This document shows, piece by piece, positions 30,399 through 40,135 of a DNA stretch of 64,000 nucleotides (position 1 is its first letter; every line of letters begins with the position of its first letter). The DNA lies in the NCBI RefSeq assembly GCF_003987045.1, contig NZ_PIPZ01000001.1:558001-622000 (forward strand), read 5' to 3'. A model generated the notes under the pieces. The model was not told the origin of the DNA and ran no database searches. It worked only from the letters and a program-made list of their open reading frames with translations. The position numbers and the translations under genes are program-made. The stretch comes from Pseudidiomarina marina (GTDB lineage Bacteria; Pseudomonadota; Gammaproteobacteria; Enterobacterales; Alteromonadaceae).

Positions 30399-30430
30399 TG
30401 CGTTGAAAACCACCACTTGTTTTAATTGTT

Positions 30431-30823
30431 TCAATTGGTTTCCGTGGTGAATTCGAACCGATAATAACCTTTTACGTTGGTCGCCTGATTGTACCAAGGC
30501 ACACTAGCTTGCCAACGCATTTGTGGATCACTACAAGCACCAAGCCAAACTTTAACCTGCCATGTGGTGTCTGTCTCTTGTTCTACGACAAGCGGAATTA
30601 CGCCCATATACATAGAAACACCCTCGAGTTTACCCTGCTCCAAAATTAGACCCTCGGGCACCGTAAATTCAATTGCAAACGGCTCTTCGACCCGAGGTTG
30701 ATCCGGATCAAATTTATGGAAGATTTTTTCATTTGTTCTATGCTGTTCAGGAGGTTGTTGTTGTTCACAACTACTTAACAAGAAAACGCTCAACAGCGCG
30801 AAAATAAAGACCTTAACTTTCAT
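30431..30823 (-). CDS. Small lipoprotein of unknown function
   Basis: 130 residues from the ATG at 30823. The longer frame from 30868 only adds residues before an obvious lipoprotein signal (MKVKVFIFALLSVFLLSSC, lipobox Cys19). The mature part is a predicted beta-rich domain with the segment GVSMYMGVIPLVVE (residues 68-81) and LGACSDPQMRW (94-104). Met71, Met73, Cys97 and Met102 could form a Met/Cys metal site, which is speculation. It is transcribed away from the cbb3 oxidase operon, with about 220 bp between the starts, and lies 72 bp upstream of nfeD. I cannot assign a family. Confidence 0.65.
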   Translation of the reverse strand: MKVKVFIFALLSVFLLSSCEQQQPPEQHRTNEKIFHKFDPDQPRVEEPFAIEFTVPEGLILEQGKLEGVSMYMGVIPLVVEQETDTTWQVKVWLGACSDPQMRWQASVPWYNQATNVKGYYRFEFTTETN

Positions 30824-31046
30824 GCGGGTATTTTTTACCTCAAAAATGGAATTGCCCGAAGTGTACATTATTTCGCCAAGCGCCCGTAAACCGCTTATTT
30901 TTCCTGTTTTCAGCCTGTTTTTCTTGGTTCAAAACTCGTAAAATACACCCGTTTGTCAAACTACCGATAAGGGAACGGACAGGCAACCTATTATTTGTCA
31001 CGTTACTCTGTCTTAAATTTTCAGAGCATCAACGCGGAAAACAAAA

Positions 31047-32516
31047 ATGAGCCAAACGAATCCACAACAAATTGAATATAACCTAAAGGTTGTACGGCAG
31101 TTCGCCATTATGACCGTTATTTGGGGAATCATTGGCATGACAGTCGGCGTACTTATTGCTGCGCAGCTGATCTGGCCAGAATTAAACTTTGACACGCCAT
31201 GGCTTACCTACTCGCGGTTACGTCCATTGCATACCAATGCGGTAATTTTTGCATTTGGTACGTCTGCTTTGATGGGAACATCGTTTTACATTGTTCAGAA
31301 GACATGTAAAACAGCATTATTCTCCGATAAGTTAGCGAGCTTTGTATTCTGGGGTTGGCAAGCGGTTATTCTATCAGCTGTTGTCACGCTGCCAATGGGT
31401 CTAACAAGCACAAAAGAATACGCAGAATTAGAGTGGCCAATTGATATATTAATAGCGCTGGTGTGGATCGCCTATGTTATTGTTTTCTTTGGTACCTTAG
31501 TGAAGCGTAGAACGTCACACATTTATGTTGCTAACTGGTTCTATGGTGGTTTTATCGTCACTATCGCCGTTTTGCATATCGTTAACAGCATGGCTATCCC
31601 GGTATCATTCACCAAGTCTTACAGCCTTTATGCTGGGGCAACCGACGCGATGATTCAATGGTGGTACGGCCACAATGCGGTAGGTTTCCTATTAACCGCC
31701 GGATTCTTAGGTATGATGTACTACTTTGTACCTAAACAAGCTGAGCGTCCGGTTTATTCCTACCGATTGTCAGTTGTGCACTTCTGGGCTCTTATCTCGC
31801 TATATATTTGGGCTGGCCCTCACCACTTGCACTACACTGCTCTGCCTGACTGGACACAGTCATTAGGTATGGTGATGTCGGTGATTCTATTTGTTCCATC
31901 TTGGGGCGGCATGATCAACGGTATCATGACCTTGTCTGGCGCTTGGCATAAGCTCAAAACAGACCCAATTTTACGCTTCTTGATCGTGTCATTGTCATTC
32001 TACGGCATGTCAACGTTCGAAGGCCCGATGATGGCGATTAAATCAGTTAACGCATTGTCACACTATACAGATTGGACCGTTGGTCACGTTCATTCTGGTG
32101 CATTGGGTTGGGTTGCAATGATTACTATCGGTTCGTTGTATTACCTGATTCCACGCTTGTGGAACCAAACACAAATGCACAATGTGCGTTGGATTAATAT
32201 TCACTTCTGGTTACACACCATCGGCGTTGTTCTGTATATCGTAGCGTTATGGATTTCGGGTGTAATGCAAGGTTTGATGTGGCGGGCTGTCAATGCAACT
32301 GATGGTACCCTAACCTACAGTTTTGTTGAAAGTGTCGTAGCGTCTTATCCATTCTGGTTCATTCGCTTTGTGGGTGGCCTATTCATCGTTACCGGTATGG
32401 TGCTCATGGCAATCAATATGTATCGCACAATTCGCGCTGGTAAACCAACCGTTGAATTTGTTGATACCGCACCCGAGCATAAGCCTGCTCCAGCAGTAGC
32501 GACTCAGTCAGCTTAA
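31047..32516 (+). CDS. ccoN: cbb3-type cytochrome c oxidase subunit I
   Basis: 489 residues with 12 or more membrane helices. It carries the haem/copper ligand regions of Cco[16 protein letters not shown] (low-spin haem His), [26 protein letters not shown] (CuB His and the active-site Tyr region) and [17 protein letters not shown], then [12 protein letters not shown]. It reduces O2 with high affinity and pumps protons. First gene of ccoNOQP. A TAAAAT box at 30939-30944 is a possible -10. I see no TTGAT-N4-ATCAA (FNR/Anr) site in the 180 bp upstream. It has only a weak GGA-type ribosome-binding site. Confidence 0.97.
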   Translation: MSQTNPQQIEYNLKVVRQFAIMTVIWGIIGMTVGVLIAAQLIWPELNFDTPWLTYSRLRPLHTNAVIFAFGTSALMGTSFYIVQKTCKTALFSDKLASFVFWGWQAVILSAVVTLPMGLTSTKEYAELEWPIDILIALVWIAYVIVFFGTLVKRRTSHIYVANWFYGGFIVTIAVLHIVNSMAIPVSFTKSYSLYAGATDAMIQWWYGHNAVGFLLTAGFLGMMYYFVPKQAERPVYSYRLSVVHFWALISLYIWAGPHHLHYTALPDWTQSLGMVMSVILFVPSWGGMINGIMTLSGAWHKLKTDPILRFLIVSLSFYGMSTFEGPMMAIKSVNALSHYTDWTVGHVHSGALGWVAMITIGSLYYLIPRLWNQTQMHNVRWINIHFWLHTIGVVLYIVALWISGVMQGLMWRAVNATDGTLTYSFVESVVASYPFWFIRFVGGLFIVTGMVLMAINMYRTIRAGKPTVEFVDTAPEHKPAPAVATQSA

Positions 32517-32528
32517 GGAGACGATGAA

Positions 32529-33149
32529 ATGAGCAAAAACGTTACTCACGCATTCGTTGAAAAACGCGTTGGTTGGTTGGCGGTCCTTATGACTATTGCC
32601 ATCTCTATTGGCGGTTTAGTTGAAATTACTCCGCTAGTTTTCCAAAAACAAACGAATGAGCCAGTGGTTGGTTTAAAACCATACACTGCCTTAGAAATGG
32701 AGGGTCGTGACATATACATTCGCGAAGGATGTAGCAACTGTCACAGCCAGATGATTCGTCCATTTCGCTCTGAAACTGAACGTTACGGTCACTATTCACT
32801 CGCTGGTGAACATGTGTGGGAGCGCCCGTTCCTATGGGGATCAAAACGCACAGGTCCTGATTTGGCTCGGGTTGGTGGTCGTTACAGTGATGAATGGCAC
32901 TATGTTCACTTGATCAATCCGCGTGATGTGGTTCCAGAATCAAACATGCCGGCTTTTCCATGGCTTGCTGAAAACACACTTGATGGTGAGTTAACAGCTA
33001 AGAAATTGGAAGTATTCCGTTCATTTGGAGTGCCTTACACTGACGAAGATATCGCTGGTGCAAAGGCTGCAGTTGAAGGCAAGACAGAAATGGAAGCCTT
33101 GATTGCATATCTGCAAGTGCTTGGAACTGGCTTAACGCAGGCTGAGTAA
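32529..33149 (+). CDS. ccoO: cbb3-type cytochrome c oxidase subunit II (mono-haem cytochrome c)
   Basis: 206 residues: one N-terminal membrane anchor (about residues 16-38) and a periplasmic cytochrome c domain. The haem-binding CSNCH is at residues 68-72 and the distal Met is in [10 protein letters not shown]. It passes electrons to CcoN. It lies 12 bp after ccoN and ccoQ follows by 1 nt. Usual length. Confidence 0.97.
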   Translation: MSKNVTHAFVEKRVGWLAVLMTIAISIGGLVEITPLVFQKQTNEPVVGLKPYTALEMEGRDIYIREGCSNCHSQMIRPFRSETERYGHYSLAGEHVWERPFLWGSKRTGPDLARVGGRYSDEWHYVHLINPRDVVPESNMPAFPWLAENTLDGELTAKKLEVFRSFGVPYTDEDIAGAKAAVEGKTEMEALIAYLQVLGTGLTQAE

Positions 33150-33150
33150 G

Positions 33151-33342
33151 ATGGATTACATCACTTGGCGTAGTTTTTACACCGTATTAGTTTTCGTACT
33201 GTTTATCGGTGTGGTTTGGTGGGCCTATAGCAAAGGTCAAAAAAAGAACTTTGATGAAGCCGCCAACTCCATATTTGATGAAGATGAAAAATCGTCTGTA
33301 ACCAAAGACAGTACTAAACAGGAGTCGAAGAATAATGAGTAG
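33151..33342 (+). CDS. ccoQ: cbb3 oxidase small subunit CcoQ/FixQ
   Basis: 63 residues: a single membrane helix (FYTVLVFVLFIGVVWWAYS) followed by a charged tail (KGQKKNFDEAANSIFDEDE). The W-x-Y-S-KGQKKxFDEAA pattern is typical of CcoQ, which stabilises the cbb3 complex. It starts 1 nt after ccoO and overlaps ccoP by 8 nt. Confidence 0.93.
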   Translation: MDYITWRSFYTVLVFVLFIGVVWWAYSKGQKKNFDEAANSIFDEDEKSSVTKDSTKQESKNNE

Positions 33343-34282
33343 CTTCTGGAGTGCATGGATTATTGTCCTAACTTTAGCCTTCTTGGTGTTTATTATCTGG
33401 CTATTACGCTGGAATATGACCAATTACACCGGCATTAAAGAAGGTGAATTAATGGATCACGAATTTGACGGTATCGTGGAAATTAACAACCCAATGCCGA
33501 AATGGTGGACCATTTTATTCTGGATCACGATTGTCTGGGGTTTCTTGTATTTAGCCCTGTATCCTGGTTTGGGTAACTTCACTGGCCTACTCGGCTGGAG
33601 TAGCTCGAACCAAGACGTTCGTTCATTAGAGCAATCTAAAGAAGCAACCGAAGCGGCTCGCGAAGCTGGTTTGATTGTTGAATATGATCGTCAAATGGAC
33701 CAGGCAGAAGAAAAGTTTGGCCCAGTATTTGCTGCATTGTCTGAGCGCCCGATTGAAGAATTGGCGCAAGACCCTGAAGCGGTTAAGATTGGTCAACGCC
33801 TATTCATTCAAAACTGTGCTCAGTGTCATGGTTCAAATGCTATGGGTGGTAAAGGCTTCCCTAACCTGACCGATGATGACTGGCTATATGGCGGCAGCCC
33901 AGAAGCCATTAAGCATTCTCTAATGGAAGGCCGCAATGGCGTTATGCCAGCTCAAACTCAATTTAATGATCAGCAAATTACCGAACTTGCGCATTATGTT
34001 ATGAGTTTAAGTGGTCGTAAGGTTGACCCAGAATTAGCTAAAGCTGGCGAATCAAATTTTGCAGCTTGCGCAGCTTGTCATGGCCCAAATGGGAAAGGCA
34101 ACCAAGCACTTGGCGCGCCAAACTTAACCGATAACGTTTGGTTATATGGCGGTTCACAGGATGCTATCGAAGAAACGTTACGTAATGGTCGTAACGGCGT
34201 CATGCCAGCATGGAAAGATATCCTCGGAGAGGATAAAATCCACGTTATTAGTTCGTACGTTTACGGACTGTCGCAGGACTAA
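33335..34282 (+). CDS. ccoP: cbb3-type cytochrome c oxidase subunit III (di-haem cytochrome c)
   Basis: 315 residues: N-terminal FixP domain with two membrane helices (about 8-24 and 56-76), then two cytochrome c domains with CAQCH (161-165) and CAACH (245-249). It takes electrons from soluble cytochrome c for the oxidase. An AGGAG site lies 9 nt before the ATG, and a strong terminator lies just after the stop, so ccoNOQP ends here. Confidence 0.97.
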   Translation: MSSFWSAWIIVLTLAFLVFIIWLLRWNMTNYTGIKEGELMDHEFDGIVEINNPMPKWWTILFWITIVWGFLYLALYPGLGNFTGLLGWSSSNQDVRSLEQSKEATEAAREAGLIVEYDRQMDQAEEKFGPVFAALSERPIEELAQDPEAVKIGQRLFIQNCAQCHGSNAMGGKGFPNLTDDDWLYGGSPEAIKHSLMEGRNGVMPAQTQFNDQQITELAHYVMSLSGRKVDPELAKAGESNFAACAACHGPNGKGNQALGAPNLTDNVWLYGGSQDAIEETLRNGRNGVMPAWKDILGEDKIHVISSYVYGLSQD

Positions 34283-34285
34283 TCG

Positions 34286-34313
34286 AAAAGCCCCGCTCCT
34301 GCGGGGCTTTTTC
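34286..34313 (+). terminator. Intrinsic terminator after ccoNOQP
   Basis: AAAAGCCCCGC-TCCT-GCGGGGCTTTTTCT: an 11-bp stem with a 4-nt loop and a T-run, starting 3 nt after the ccoP stop. It separates the structural genes from the assembly genes. Confidence 0.92.
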
Positions 34314-34344
34314 TTTAAATTACATAAGTTGAGGTTTGTGTCGC

Positions 34345-34842
34345 ATGGAAAAGCCTTGGTATAAGCAGTTTTGGCCGTGGTTCTTAATGCTCATCCCGTT
34401 TTCTGTTGTTATCGCTATGATTATCACATTAACCATTGCAAGCGGTTATGGAGATAACCCAATGGTTGTGGATGACTATTATAAGAAAGGACGCGGTATT
34501 AATGCTCAAGTCGAAAAAGTTCAAGCCGCACAAGCCCTGAACATTGAGTTTACGTTTAAGCAATCGGAGAATGCGTTTACATTAACTTATAATAGCGGCG
34601 CTCCGGAACAGTTTAGTGCGCTCAAGGTTAGCTTTTATCACACCACGCTTGCGGAAAAAGATTTCACTGTAACCTTAACAGCCGATGCGCAAGGTGTTTA
34701 TCGAGGCAGTCTTCCAGACAATGAAGAAGGCAAATGGACGATTACGATAACGCCATTTGACGATAGCTGGCGAGTAACGCAGCAAGTTCAGCTTCCAGCT
34801 TATCGAGAGCTTGCTATTAAGCCGCTAACATACGGCGTTTAA
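34345..34842 (+). CDS. ccoH: FixH/CcoH family cbb3 assembly protein
   Basis: 165 residues from the ATG at 34345, with GAGG 10 nt upstream; a TTG 9 nt earlier is less likely. One N-terminal membrane helix (FWPWFLMLIPFSVVIAMIITLTIA) is followed by the DDYYKKGRGIN segment typical of FixH and a periplasmic beta-rich domain with GVYRGSLPDNEEGKWTITI. FixH/CcoH is needed to assemble and stabilise cbb3 oxidase. ccoI starts 3 nt after its stop. The ccoG gene that usually precedes it is absent. Confidence 0.9.
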   Translation: MEKPWYKQFWPWFLMLIPFSVVIAMIITLTIASGYGDNPMVVDDYYKKGRGINAQVEKVQAAQALNIEFTFKQSENAFTLTYNSGAPEQFSALKVSFYHTTLAEKDFTVTLTADAQGVYRGSLPDNEEGKWTITITPFDDSWRVTQQVQLPAYRELAIKPLTYGV

Positions 34843-34845
34843 TTC

Positions 34846-37275
34846 ATGGCCAGCAGCACATTGCCAGATGTTCCTGAAGGTCTATGTTTCCATTGTCTTC
34901 AGCCTTTGCCTGAAGACGGTGGTTACCCTGTTACGTTACATAACAAAACTTATTCAGTTTGCTGCTATGGTTGCCAGGCCGTGGCTGAAACCATAGCTCA
35001 GCAAAATCTACTTCATTTTTATCAATATCGCGATACCAGCAACCCCCTGCAAGTGCCACTTGTTCCTGAGGAGTTGCAGCAATTAACGGCCTATGACGAT
35101 GAGCAGCTGCAACAGCAATTTACGCGCTCAGAAGACGGCTTGCGCAGTATCAATTTATCTATCGATGGCATGACTTGTTCTGCCTGTGCCTGGCTAATTG
35201 AACAGCATCTCAGCCGACTGGCAGGGGTTCAGCAAGTTCAAGTAAACGCAACCACAGAGCGAGTGGCGATTCGCTGGCAACCTGATGCAGTGAAGCTCAG
35301 TGAGATACTACAGGCCATCGCCGAACTCGGCTATCGAGCATTACCCTTTCAAGCTGCCAACCAAGAACAAGAATTTAAACAACGCCGTCGCTATTTTGTC
35401 ACTCGGCTTGGGGTGGCTGGATTAGCGACAATGCAAGTCATGATGCTTGCTATTGGCCTCTATTTTGGCGTTGTAAGTGATCTCGATGCTGAACTGCGAC
35501 AATTTATGTGGTGGATCAGTCTTTTTATGGCCACGCCGGTATTGCTTTATAGCGCGCAACCCTTTTATATCAGTGCTATTCGGAGTATTCAGGCGGGACA
35601 ACCGAATATGGATGTTCCGGTTACATTTGCCTTACTTTCGGCGTACGGCGCGAGTGCATATGCAACATTCATAAACGAAGGCGAAGTGTATTTTGAATCG
35701 GTCGCCATGTTTACATTCTTTTTATTGGTAGGCCGCTATTTTGAGCTTCTTGCGCGTCAAAAAGCGGTCAGCGCCGCAGCAAATTTAGTAAAATTACTGC
35801 CTGCCATTGCGCAACGTGAAATAGCTAACGGCGAGTATGAGTCAGTCGCGGTAAATCGGCTACAAATCGGTGATGTTATTCAAGTTTTACCTGGTGCAAC
35901 GATCCCCGCCGACGGTGAGCTATTGAGTAAAAGTGCGGGCGTGAATGAAAGCATCTTAACCGGCGAGAGCCGGCTGGTGAACAAGTATCAGCATGAAACC
36001 GTTTTAGCCGGTAGCATTAATCAAAATCAAGCCATTCGCATCAAGGTTTCTGCAATCCAACAACAAACCGTTTTAGCCAGTATCATCGAGCTCCAAGACT
36101 TAGCCCTATCGCGGAAGCCAAAGCTAGCGCGCGTCGCTGAGCGTATGGCGAGTAAATTTGTAGTGCGCATTTTGATGCTAGCGGCGGCAACATTTTTGAT
36201 TTGGACCATAATTGACCCCGCCGAAGCATTTTGGGTAACGCTCTCGGTGCTGGTGGCGACCTGCCCTTGCGCCCTAGCCTTAGCAGCTCCTACGGCTGTT
36301 ACAGGAGCAATTCATAAACTCAATAAAAGTGGAATTTTACTGCGTAATGCCGATGTATTGCAGATATTACCCGATGTAAAAACTGTATTCGTTGATAAAA
36401 CGGGAACGTTGACAACCGGAGAATTCACTCTCCAACAATTACATGTCTATAAAGAACATGCTGACGAAATAACAGTGAAAGCATTGGCGCAAGCTTTAGA
36501 AAATCACTCAGAACATCCACTTGCGGCACCGTTGCGGCATTTAACCGAAGCCCGTGAATCAGTAGCTGACGTTCAAAATGAGGCAGGTTATGGACTTCAA
36601 GCAAACTGGCGCACTGACGGTCACGTAACACCAGTTCGTATTGGCAGTCTACGTTTTATTCAACAATGGCACCCTACTTTTAGCCCCAAATTAACCAGCG
36701 CTCAGGTATTTCTTGCGACATCACAACATGTCCTCGCTGAAATGCAGGTAGGTGATAAACTTCGTCATGACACCCAAGCGACCATAGCCGCTATGCAAGC
36801 AGCCGGTATTGAAGTCATCATGTTAACCGGTGATCGATTAGAATTAGCTGAACAAATTGCAGAACAGCTTAATATCAAACACGTTTTTGCTAATTTACTT
36901 CCTGCCGACAAACTGGATAAATTAACGAGCGCTCAAATCGATGGACCCGTTGCGATGATTGGCGACGGCCTTAATGATGGGCCTGTATTAGCACAAGCTG
37001 ATGTATCCATTACTTTTGGCCATGCCGCCGATTTGGCAAGAACTGCGGCCGATGTCGTATTACTGCGAAACCAATTTAGTGCACTCAATCAGTTCAGCGA
37101 AATAACGTCAAAAGCGCGCAAAATCCTGCGACAAAATATCCTATGGGCATTAATCTACAATATTGGTATTCTGCCGGTAGCTATGGCGGGCTTCGTTACG
37201 CCGTATATTGCAGCTATTGGCATGTCACTTAGCTCCTTGATCGTGTTACTCAACTCGCTGAGGTTATACCGATAA
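34846..37275 (+). CDS. ccoI: Copper-exporting P1B-type ATPase CcoI/FixI
   Basis: 809 residues. Order of parts: N-terminal Cys-rich region (CFHCLQPLP ... VCCYGCQAVAE), a heavy-metal-associated domain with GMTCSACAW, eight membrane helices with the CPC metal site (ATCPCALALAAPTA), the phosphorylation loop DKTGTLTTG and the hinge GDGLNDGPVLA. CcoI moves copper across the inner membrane for the CuB centre of cbb3 oxidase. It begins 3 nt after ccoH and its stop overlaps the ccoS ATG. Confidence 0.95.
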   Translation: MASSTLPDVPEGLCFHCLQPLPEDGGYPVTLHNKTYSVCCYGCQAVAETIAQQNLLHFYQYRDTSNPLQVPLVPEELQQLTAYDDEQLQQQFTRSEDGLRSINLSIDGMTCSACAWLIEQHLSRLAGVQQVQVNATTERVAIRWQPDAVKLSEILQAIAELGYRALPFQAANQEQEFKQRRRYFVTRLGVAGLATMQVMMLAIGLYFGVVSDLDAELRQFMWWISLFMATPVLLYSAQPFYISAIRSIQAGQPNMDVPVTFALLSAYGASAYATFINEGEVYFESVAMFTFFLLVGRYFELLARQKAVSAAANLVKLLPAIAQREIANGEYESVAVNRLQIGDVIQVLPGATIPADGELLSKSAGVNESILTGESRLVNKYQHETVLAGSINQNQAIRIKVSAIQQQTVLASIIELQDLALSRKPKLARVAERMASKFVVRILMLAAATFLIWTIIDPAEAFWVTLSVLVATCPCALALAAPTAVTGAIHKLNKSGILLRNADVLQILPDVKTVFVDKTGTLTTGEFTLQQLHVYKEHADEITVKALAQALENHSEHPLAAPLRHLTEARESVADVQNEAGYGLQANWRTDGHVTPVRIGSLRFIQQWHPTFSPKLTSAQVFLATSQHVLAEMQVGDKLRHDTQATIAAMQAAGIEVIMLTGDRLELAEQIAEQLNIKHVFANLLPADKLDKLTSAQIDGPVAMIGDGLNDGPVLAQADVSITFGHAADLARTAADVVLLRNQFSALNQFSEITSKARKILRQNILWALIYNIGILPVAMAGFVTPYIAAIGMSLSSLIVLLNSLRLYR

Positions 37276-37487
37276 TGGATAGTTTATACGTACTCATTCC
37301 CATCGCGTTATTGTTCGTTGTCATAGCGGTTGCGGTATTCTTTTTTGCGGTTAAGAGCGACCAATTTGAAGATCTTGAGCGTCACGGGATGAACATATTA
37401 CTCGACGATGACTCACGGACTAAACCGCAATCCGAAGAAGATAAAGAACACCGCAAGGGCGCCAATGTCGATACAAATGAACGTTGA
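37275..37487 (+). CDS. ccoS: cbb3 oxidase maturation protein CcoS
   Basis: 70 residues: a single membrane helix (LYVLIPIALLFVVIAVAVFFFAVKS) followed by QFEDLERHGMNILLDDD, the CcoS signature. It is required for cofactor insertion into cbb3 oxidase. The ATG overlaps the ccoI stop (TAATG) and the next gene starts inside its 3' end. Confidence 0.93.
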   Translation: MDSLYVLIPIALLFVVIAVAVFFFAVKSDQFEDLERHGMNILLDDDSRTKPQSEEDKEHRKGANVDTNER

Positions 37488-38136
37488 TTGGCTTGCCGCA
37501 TTGCTAATGGGCTTAGCAGGCGCTGGGCACTGCGTCATGATGTGTGGCGGCATCGCTGGCGCCTTTGCTGGTCAAGTAAATAAAACCCAACTATTTATTT
37601 ATAATCTCGGCAGAATCACCTCCTATGCGATTGCCGGCGCTCTTATCGGGGCTGCCGTTGGAAGTATTGCCGGACTCGCCGATCAAGGCCTTGTTAGCCT
37701 GCGTATCATTGCTGCTTTTGTATTAATTGCATTTGGTTTGTATCTTGGGCAGTGGTGGTTCGGTTTGCGTCATCTCGAACGATTGGGCCAACCCTTGTGG
37801 CGTCGTCTTCAGCCGTTCGCAGCAAGTTTTCGACAGCGCAAATCAAGTTACGTCAGCCTATTTAGTGCAGGCATGTTATGGGGGTGGTTGCCCTGTGGAC
37901 TGGTTTATAGCGCATTAAGTTGGGCTGCAATCAGCGGCTCAGCGATGCAAGGCGGCTTATTCATGATTGCCTTTGGTCTCGGCACCCTGCCCGCTATGTT
38001 TGCGTTTGGTTGGCTTAGCCACAGCATACAACAACTGTTTAAGTCCAAAGGTTTTCGTCAACTGATGGGCGCATTAATGATTGTTTACGGTTTGTGGACA
38101 TTGATTATTGCCGTACGTCAACTGCAACTCGTTTAA
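37465..38136 (+). CDS. TauE/SafE (DsbD_2-like) membrane protein of the cbb3 cluster
   Basis: 223 residues from the ATG at 37465, which has AAGGG 7 nt upstream; ATG 37477 is an alternative, and the frame extends further up inside ccoS without support. Six membrane helices. The first carries GHCVMMCGGIAGAF, a His/Cys/Met-rich motif shared by the UreH/DsbD_2-like proteins next to cco genes. Another Cys-containing segment is WGWLPCGLVYSAL. A role in copper or redox handling for oxidase assembly is likely by context but unproven. In related genomes fnr usually follows; here uspE does. Confidence 0.85.
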   Translation: MSIQMNVDWLAALLMGLAGAGHCVMMCGGIAGAFAGQVNKTQLFIYNLGRITSYAIAGALIGAAVGSIAGLADQGLVSLRIIAAFVLIAFGLYLGQWWFGLRHLERLGQPLWRRLQPFAASFRQRKSSYVSLFSAGMLWGWLPCGLVYSALSWAAISGSAMQGGLFMIAFGLGTLPAMFAFGWLSHSIQQLFKSKGFRQLMGALMIVYGLWTLIIAVRQLQLV

Positions 38137-38205
38137 TCATTTGGCTGTTTATCAAAAATTTAGCTAGACTCAAGTCATATTCGTTGGTTACCTCTGAGGT
38201 GATTT

Positions 38206-39135
38206 ATGACTTGCGTAAAGAAAATACTAGCCGTTTTAGATGCCGATCGGCAGCAACAAAAAGCTTTAAATCGCGCCATACACCTCGCTCGAATTAGCGG
38301 CGCGCACGTCACTTTCATGATATCTATCTATGATTTTTCCTACGAGATGACGACCATGTTGGCCGCGGATGAGCGCAATACAATGCGTGATAGCCTCATC
38401 AACGATCGTAAAGTGTGGATTAACGACTTACTTGAAGACTACAACACCCGCGATATCAATTTTGACGTAAAAGTGCTGTGGCATAATCGTCCATTTGAGG
38501 CCATCATCGAAACTGCAATGGAAGGTCATTACGACATTATTGTTAAAGCCACGCATGAGCGTGAAGGCTTAGCTGCGTTGTTGTTTACCCCGACTGATTG
38601 GCACCTATTGCGGAAAGCGCCGTGTAAAGTGTTGCTAGTGAAGGAACACGATTGGCCTGAGCATGGAAAAATACTTGCAGCAATCCACACCACTGGTGAG
38701 CATGATCATCATCGTTCGCTTAATCGCCAAGTAACTGAAGCGGCGATAGATTTTGCAAACTGCTTACAAAGCGAAGTGCACTTAGTTAATGCGTTTCCCG
38801 GTGCACCTATTACCATCGCAGCAGAAATACCTGAATTTGATACTACAAATTACCGTGAAACAATTGAAGATAATCATAAAGTTGCACTAGCTGAGCACGC
38901 TATGCCCTATCATATTCCACCAGAACAACAACATGTGCTTGAAGGCCTCCCTGAACAAGTTATTCCAGAACTCGCTGATGAACTCGATGCCGAATTGGTC
39001 GTTCTTGGCACCATTGGCCGTACCGGCTTTTCTGCTGCGTTATTGGGAAATACTGCAGAACACGTCATCGAATCGATTAATTGCGATTTATTGGCCGTAA
39101 AACCTGAGGGATTTGTGTCGCCAATTAAGTTATAA
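38206..39135 (+). CDS. uspE: Universal stress protein UspE (tandem Usp domains)
   Basis: 309 residues made of two Usp domains. Domain 1 is about residues 4-145, starting KKILAVLDADRQQQKALNRA. Domain 2 is about 152-303, ending ELVVLGTIGRTGFSAALLGNTAEHVIESINCDLLAVKP. The second has the GxxGR-GxxxxxxGN-like nucleotide loop; the first has lost it. UspE is a cytoplasmic stress protein that helps cells survive oxidative and stationary-phase stress. A GAGGT site lies 6 nt before the ATG. ttcA follows as in many Alteromonadales. Confidence 0.93.
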   Translation: MTCVKKILAVLDADRQQQKALNRAIHLARISGAHVTFMISIYDFSYEMTTMLAADERNTMRDSLINDRKVWINDLLEDYNTRDINFDVKVLWHNRPFEAIIETAMEGHYDIIVKATHEREGLAALLFTPTDWHLLRKAPCKVLLVKEHDWPEHGKILAAIHTTGEHDHHRSLNRQVTEAAIDFANCLQSEVHLVNAFPGAPITIAAEIPEFDTTNYRETIEDNHKVALAEHAMPYHIPPEQQHVLEGLPEQVIPELADELDAELVVLGTIGRTGFSAALLGNTAEHVIESINCDLLAVKPEGFVSPIKL

Positions 39136-39136
39136 T
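39131..39136 (+). promoter_or_regulatory. Consensus -10 box before ttcA
   Basis: A perfect TATAAT overlaps the uspE stop codon and lies 45 bp before the ttcA ATG. No clear -35 box is seen at 16-18 bp. Confidence 0.4.
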
Positions 39137-39181
39137 CGCGCCCGTTTTTCTCGAATCAACGTTTAAGTAGTTAAGGTGTTC

Positions 39182-40135
39182 ATGAGCGCAGCAACAACGA
39201 CGGCACAAGCCAAAAAGCAACAGTACAACTTTAATAAGTTACAAAAACGCCTTCGGCGCACCGTTGGCGAAGCTATCCAAGATTTCAATATGATCGAAGA
39301 TGGTGACAAAATCATGGTGTGTCTATCTGGCGGTAAAGACAGCTATACGTTGCTTGATATACTTCGTTTTTTACAGCGTATTGCACCGGTGAAATTCGAG
39401 ATTGTTGCGGTCAATTTAGATCAGAAGCAACCAGGCTTCCCTGAACACATTTTGCCAGAATATTTAGCCGCTGAAGGCGTTGATTTTCGCATTATCGAAG
39501 AAGACACCTACAGTATTGTAAAAGAGAAAATCCCTGAAGGGAAAACCACATGCTCGCTCTGCTCGCGCTTGCGCCGAGGCATACTGTACCGCGTAGCGGA
39601 AGAGCTCGGTGCGACAAAAATTGCACTTGGTCACCATCGTGATGACATGTTAGAAACGCTGATGCTCAACATGTTCTATGGTGGCAAAATGAAATCGATG
39701 CCTCCTAAATTGGTCAGCGATAACGGCAAACACGTTGTGATCCGCCCTCTTGCCTACACACGTGAAAAAGACATTGCCAAGTATGCAGAACATATGAACT
39801 TTCCAATAATTCCATGTAACTTGTGCGGTTCACAGGAAAACCTGCAGCGAAAAGTTATCAAAGATTTATTGAAGCAATGGGATCGTCAGTACCCTGGCCG
39901 CATTGAAAGCATGTTTACGGCACTGCAAAATATTGTGCCATCGCACTTGGCCGATGCTGAACTCTATGATTTCAAAAATATTCAAGCAACCGGCGAAGCG
40001 AACGCGGATGGCGACCAAGCATTCGATCACAGCGCGCCGACAGAGTTTTTGAATTACCGCGATGAAGAAGATGATGCTGCCGACCAAGAACAAGCCGGCG
40101 GCAATGGCGTTATTCGGGTGCTGAATTTGAGCTAG
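39182..40135 (+). CDS. ttcA: tRNA 2-thiocytidine(32) synthetase TtcA
   Basis: 317 residues from the ATG at 39182, with AAGG 6 nt upstream; a GTG two codons earlier is possible. PP-loop SGGKDS is at residues 49-54. CSLC (124-127) and CNLC (212-215) supply the Cys ligands of the 4Fe-4S cluster. It thiolates cytidine 32 of certain tRNAs. The gene overlaps the convergent Bax-type gene by 26 nt, and a hairpin (TTGAGC-TAG-GCTCAA, 40127-40141) has the stop codon as its loop. Confidence 0.96.
   Translation: MSAATTTAQAKKQQYNFNKLQKRLRRTVGEAIQDFNMIEDGDKIMVCLSGGKDSYTLLDILRFLQRIAPVKFEIVAVNLDQKQPGFPEHILPEYLAAEGVDFRIIEEDTYSIVKEKIPEGKTTCSLCSRLRRGILYRVAEELGATKIALGHHRDDMLETLMLNMFYGGKMKSMPPKLVSDNGKHVVIRPLAYTREKDIAKYAEHMNFPIIPCNLCGSQENLQRKVIKDLLKQWDRQYPGRIESMFTALQNIVPSHLADAELYDFKNIQATGEANADGDQAFDHSAPTEFLNYRDEEDDAADQEQAGGNGVIRVLNLS

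Noticed and set aside
30869-31046. Possible FNR/Anr site upstream of ccoN
   Set aside because: No TTGAT-N4-ATCAA or close variant was found. GTTTGTCAAAC (30951-30961) is a short palindrome without the FNR pattern.
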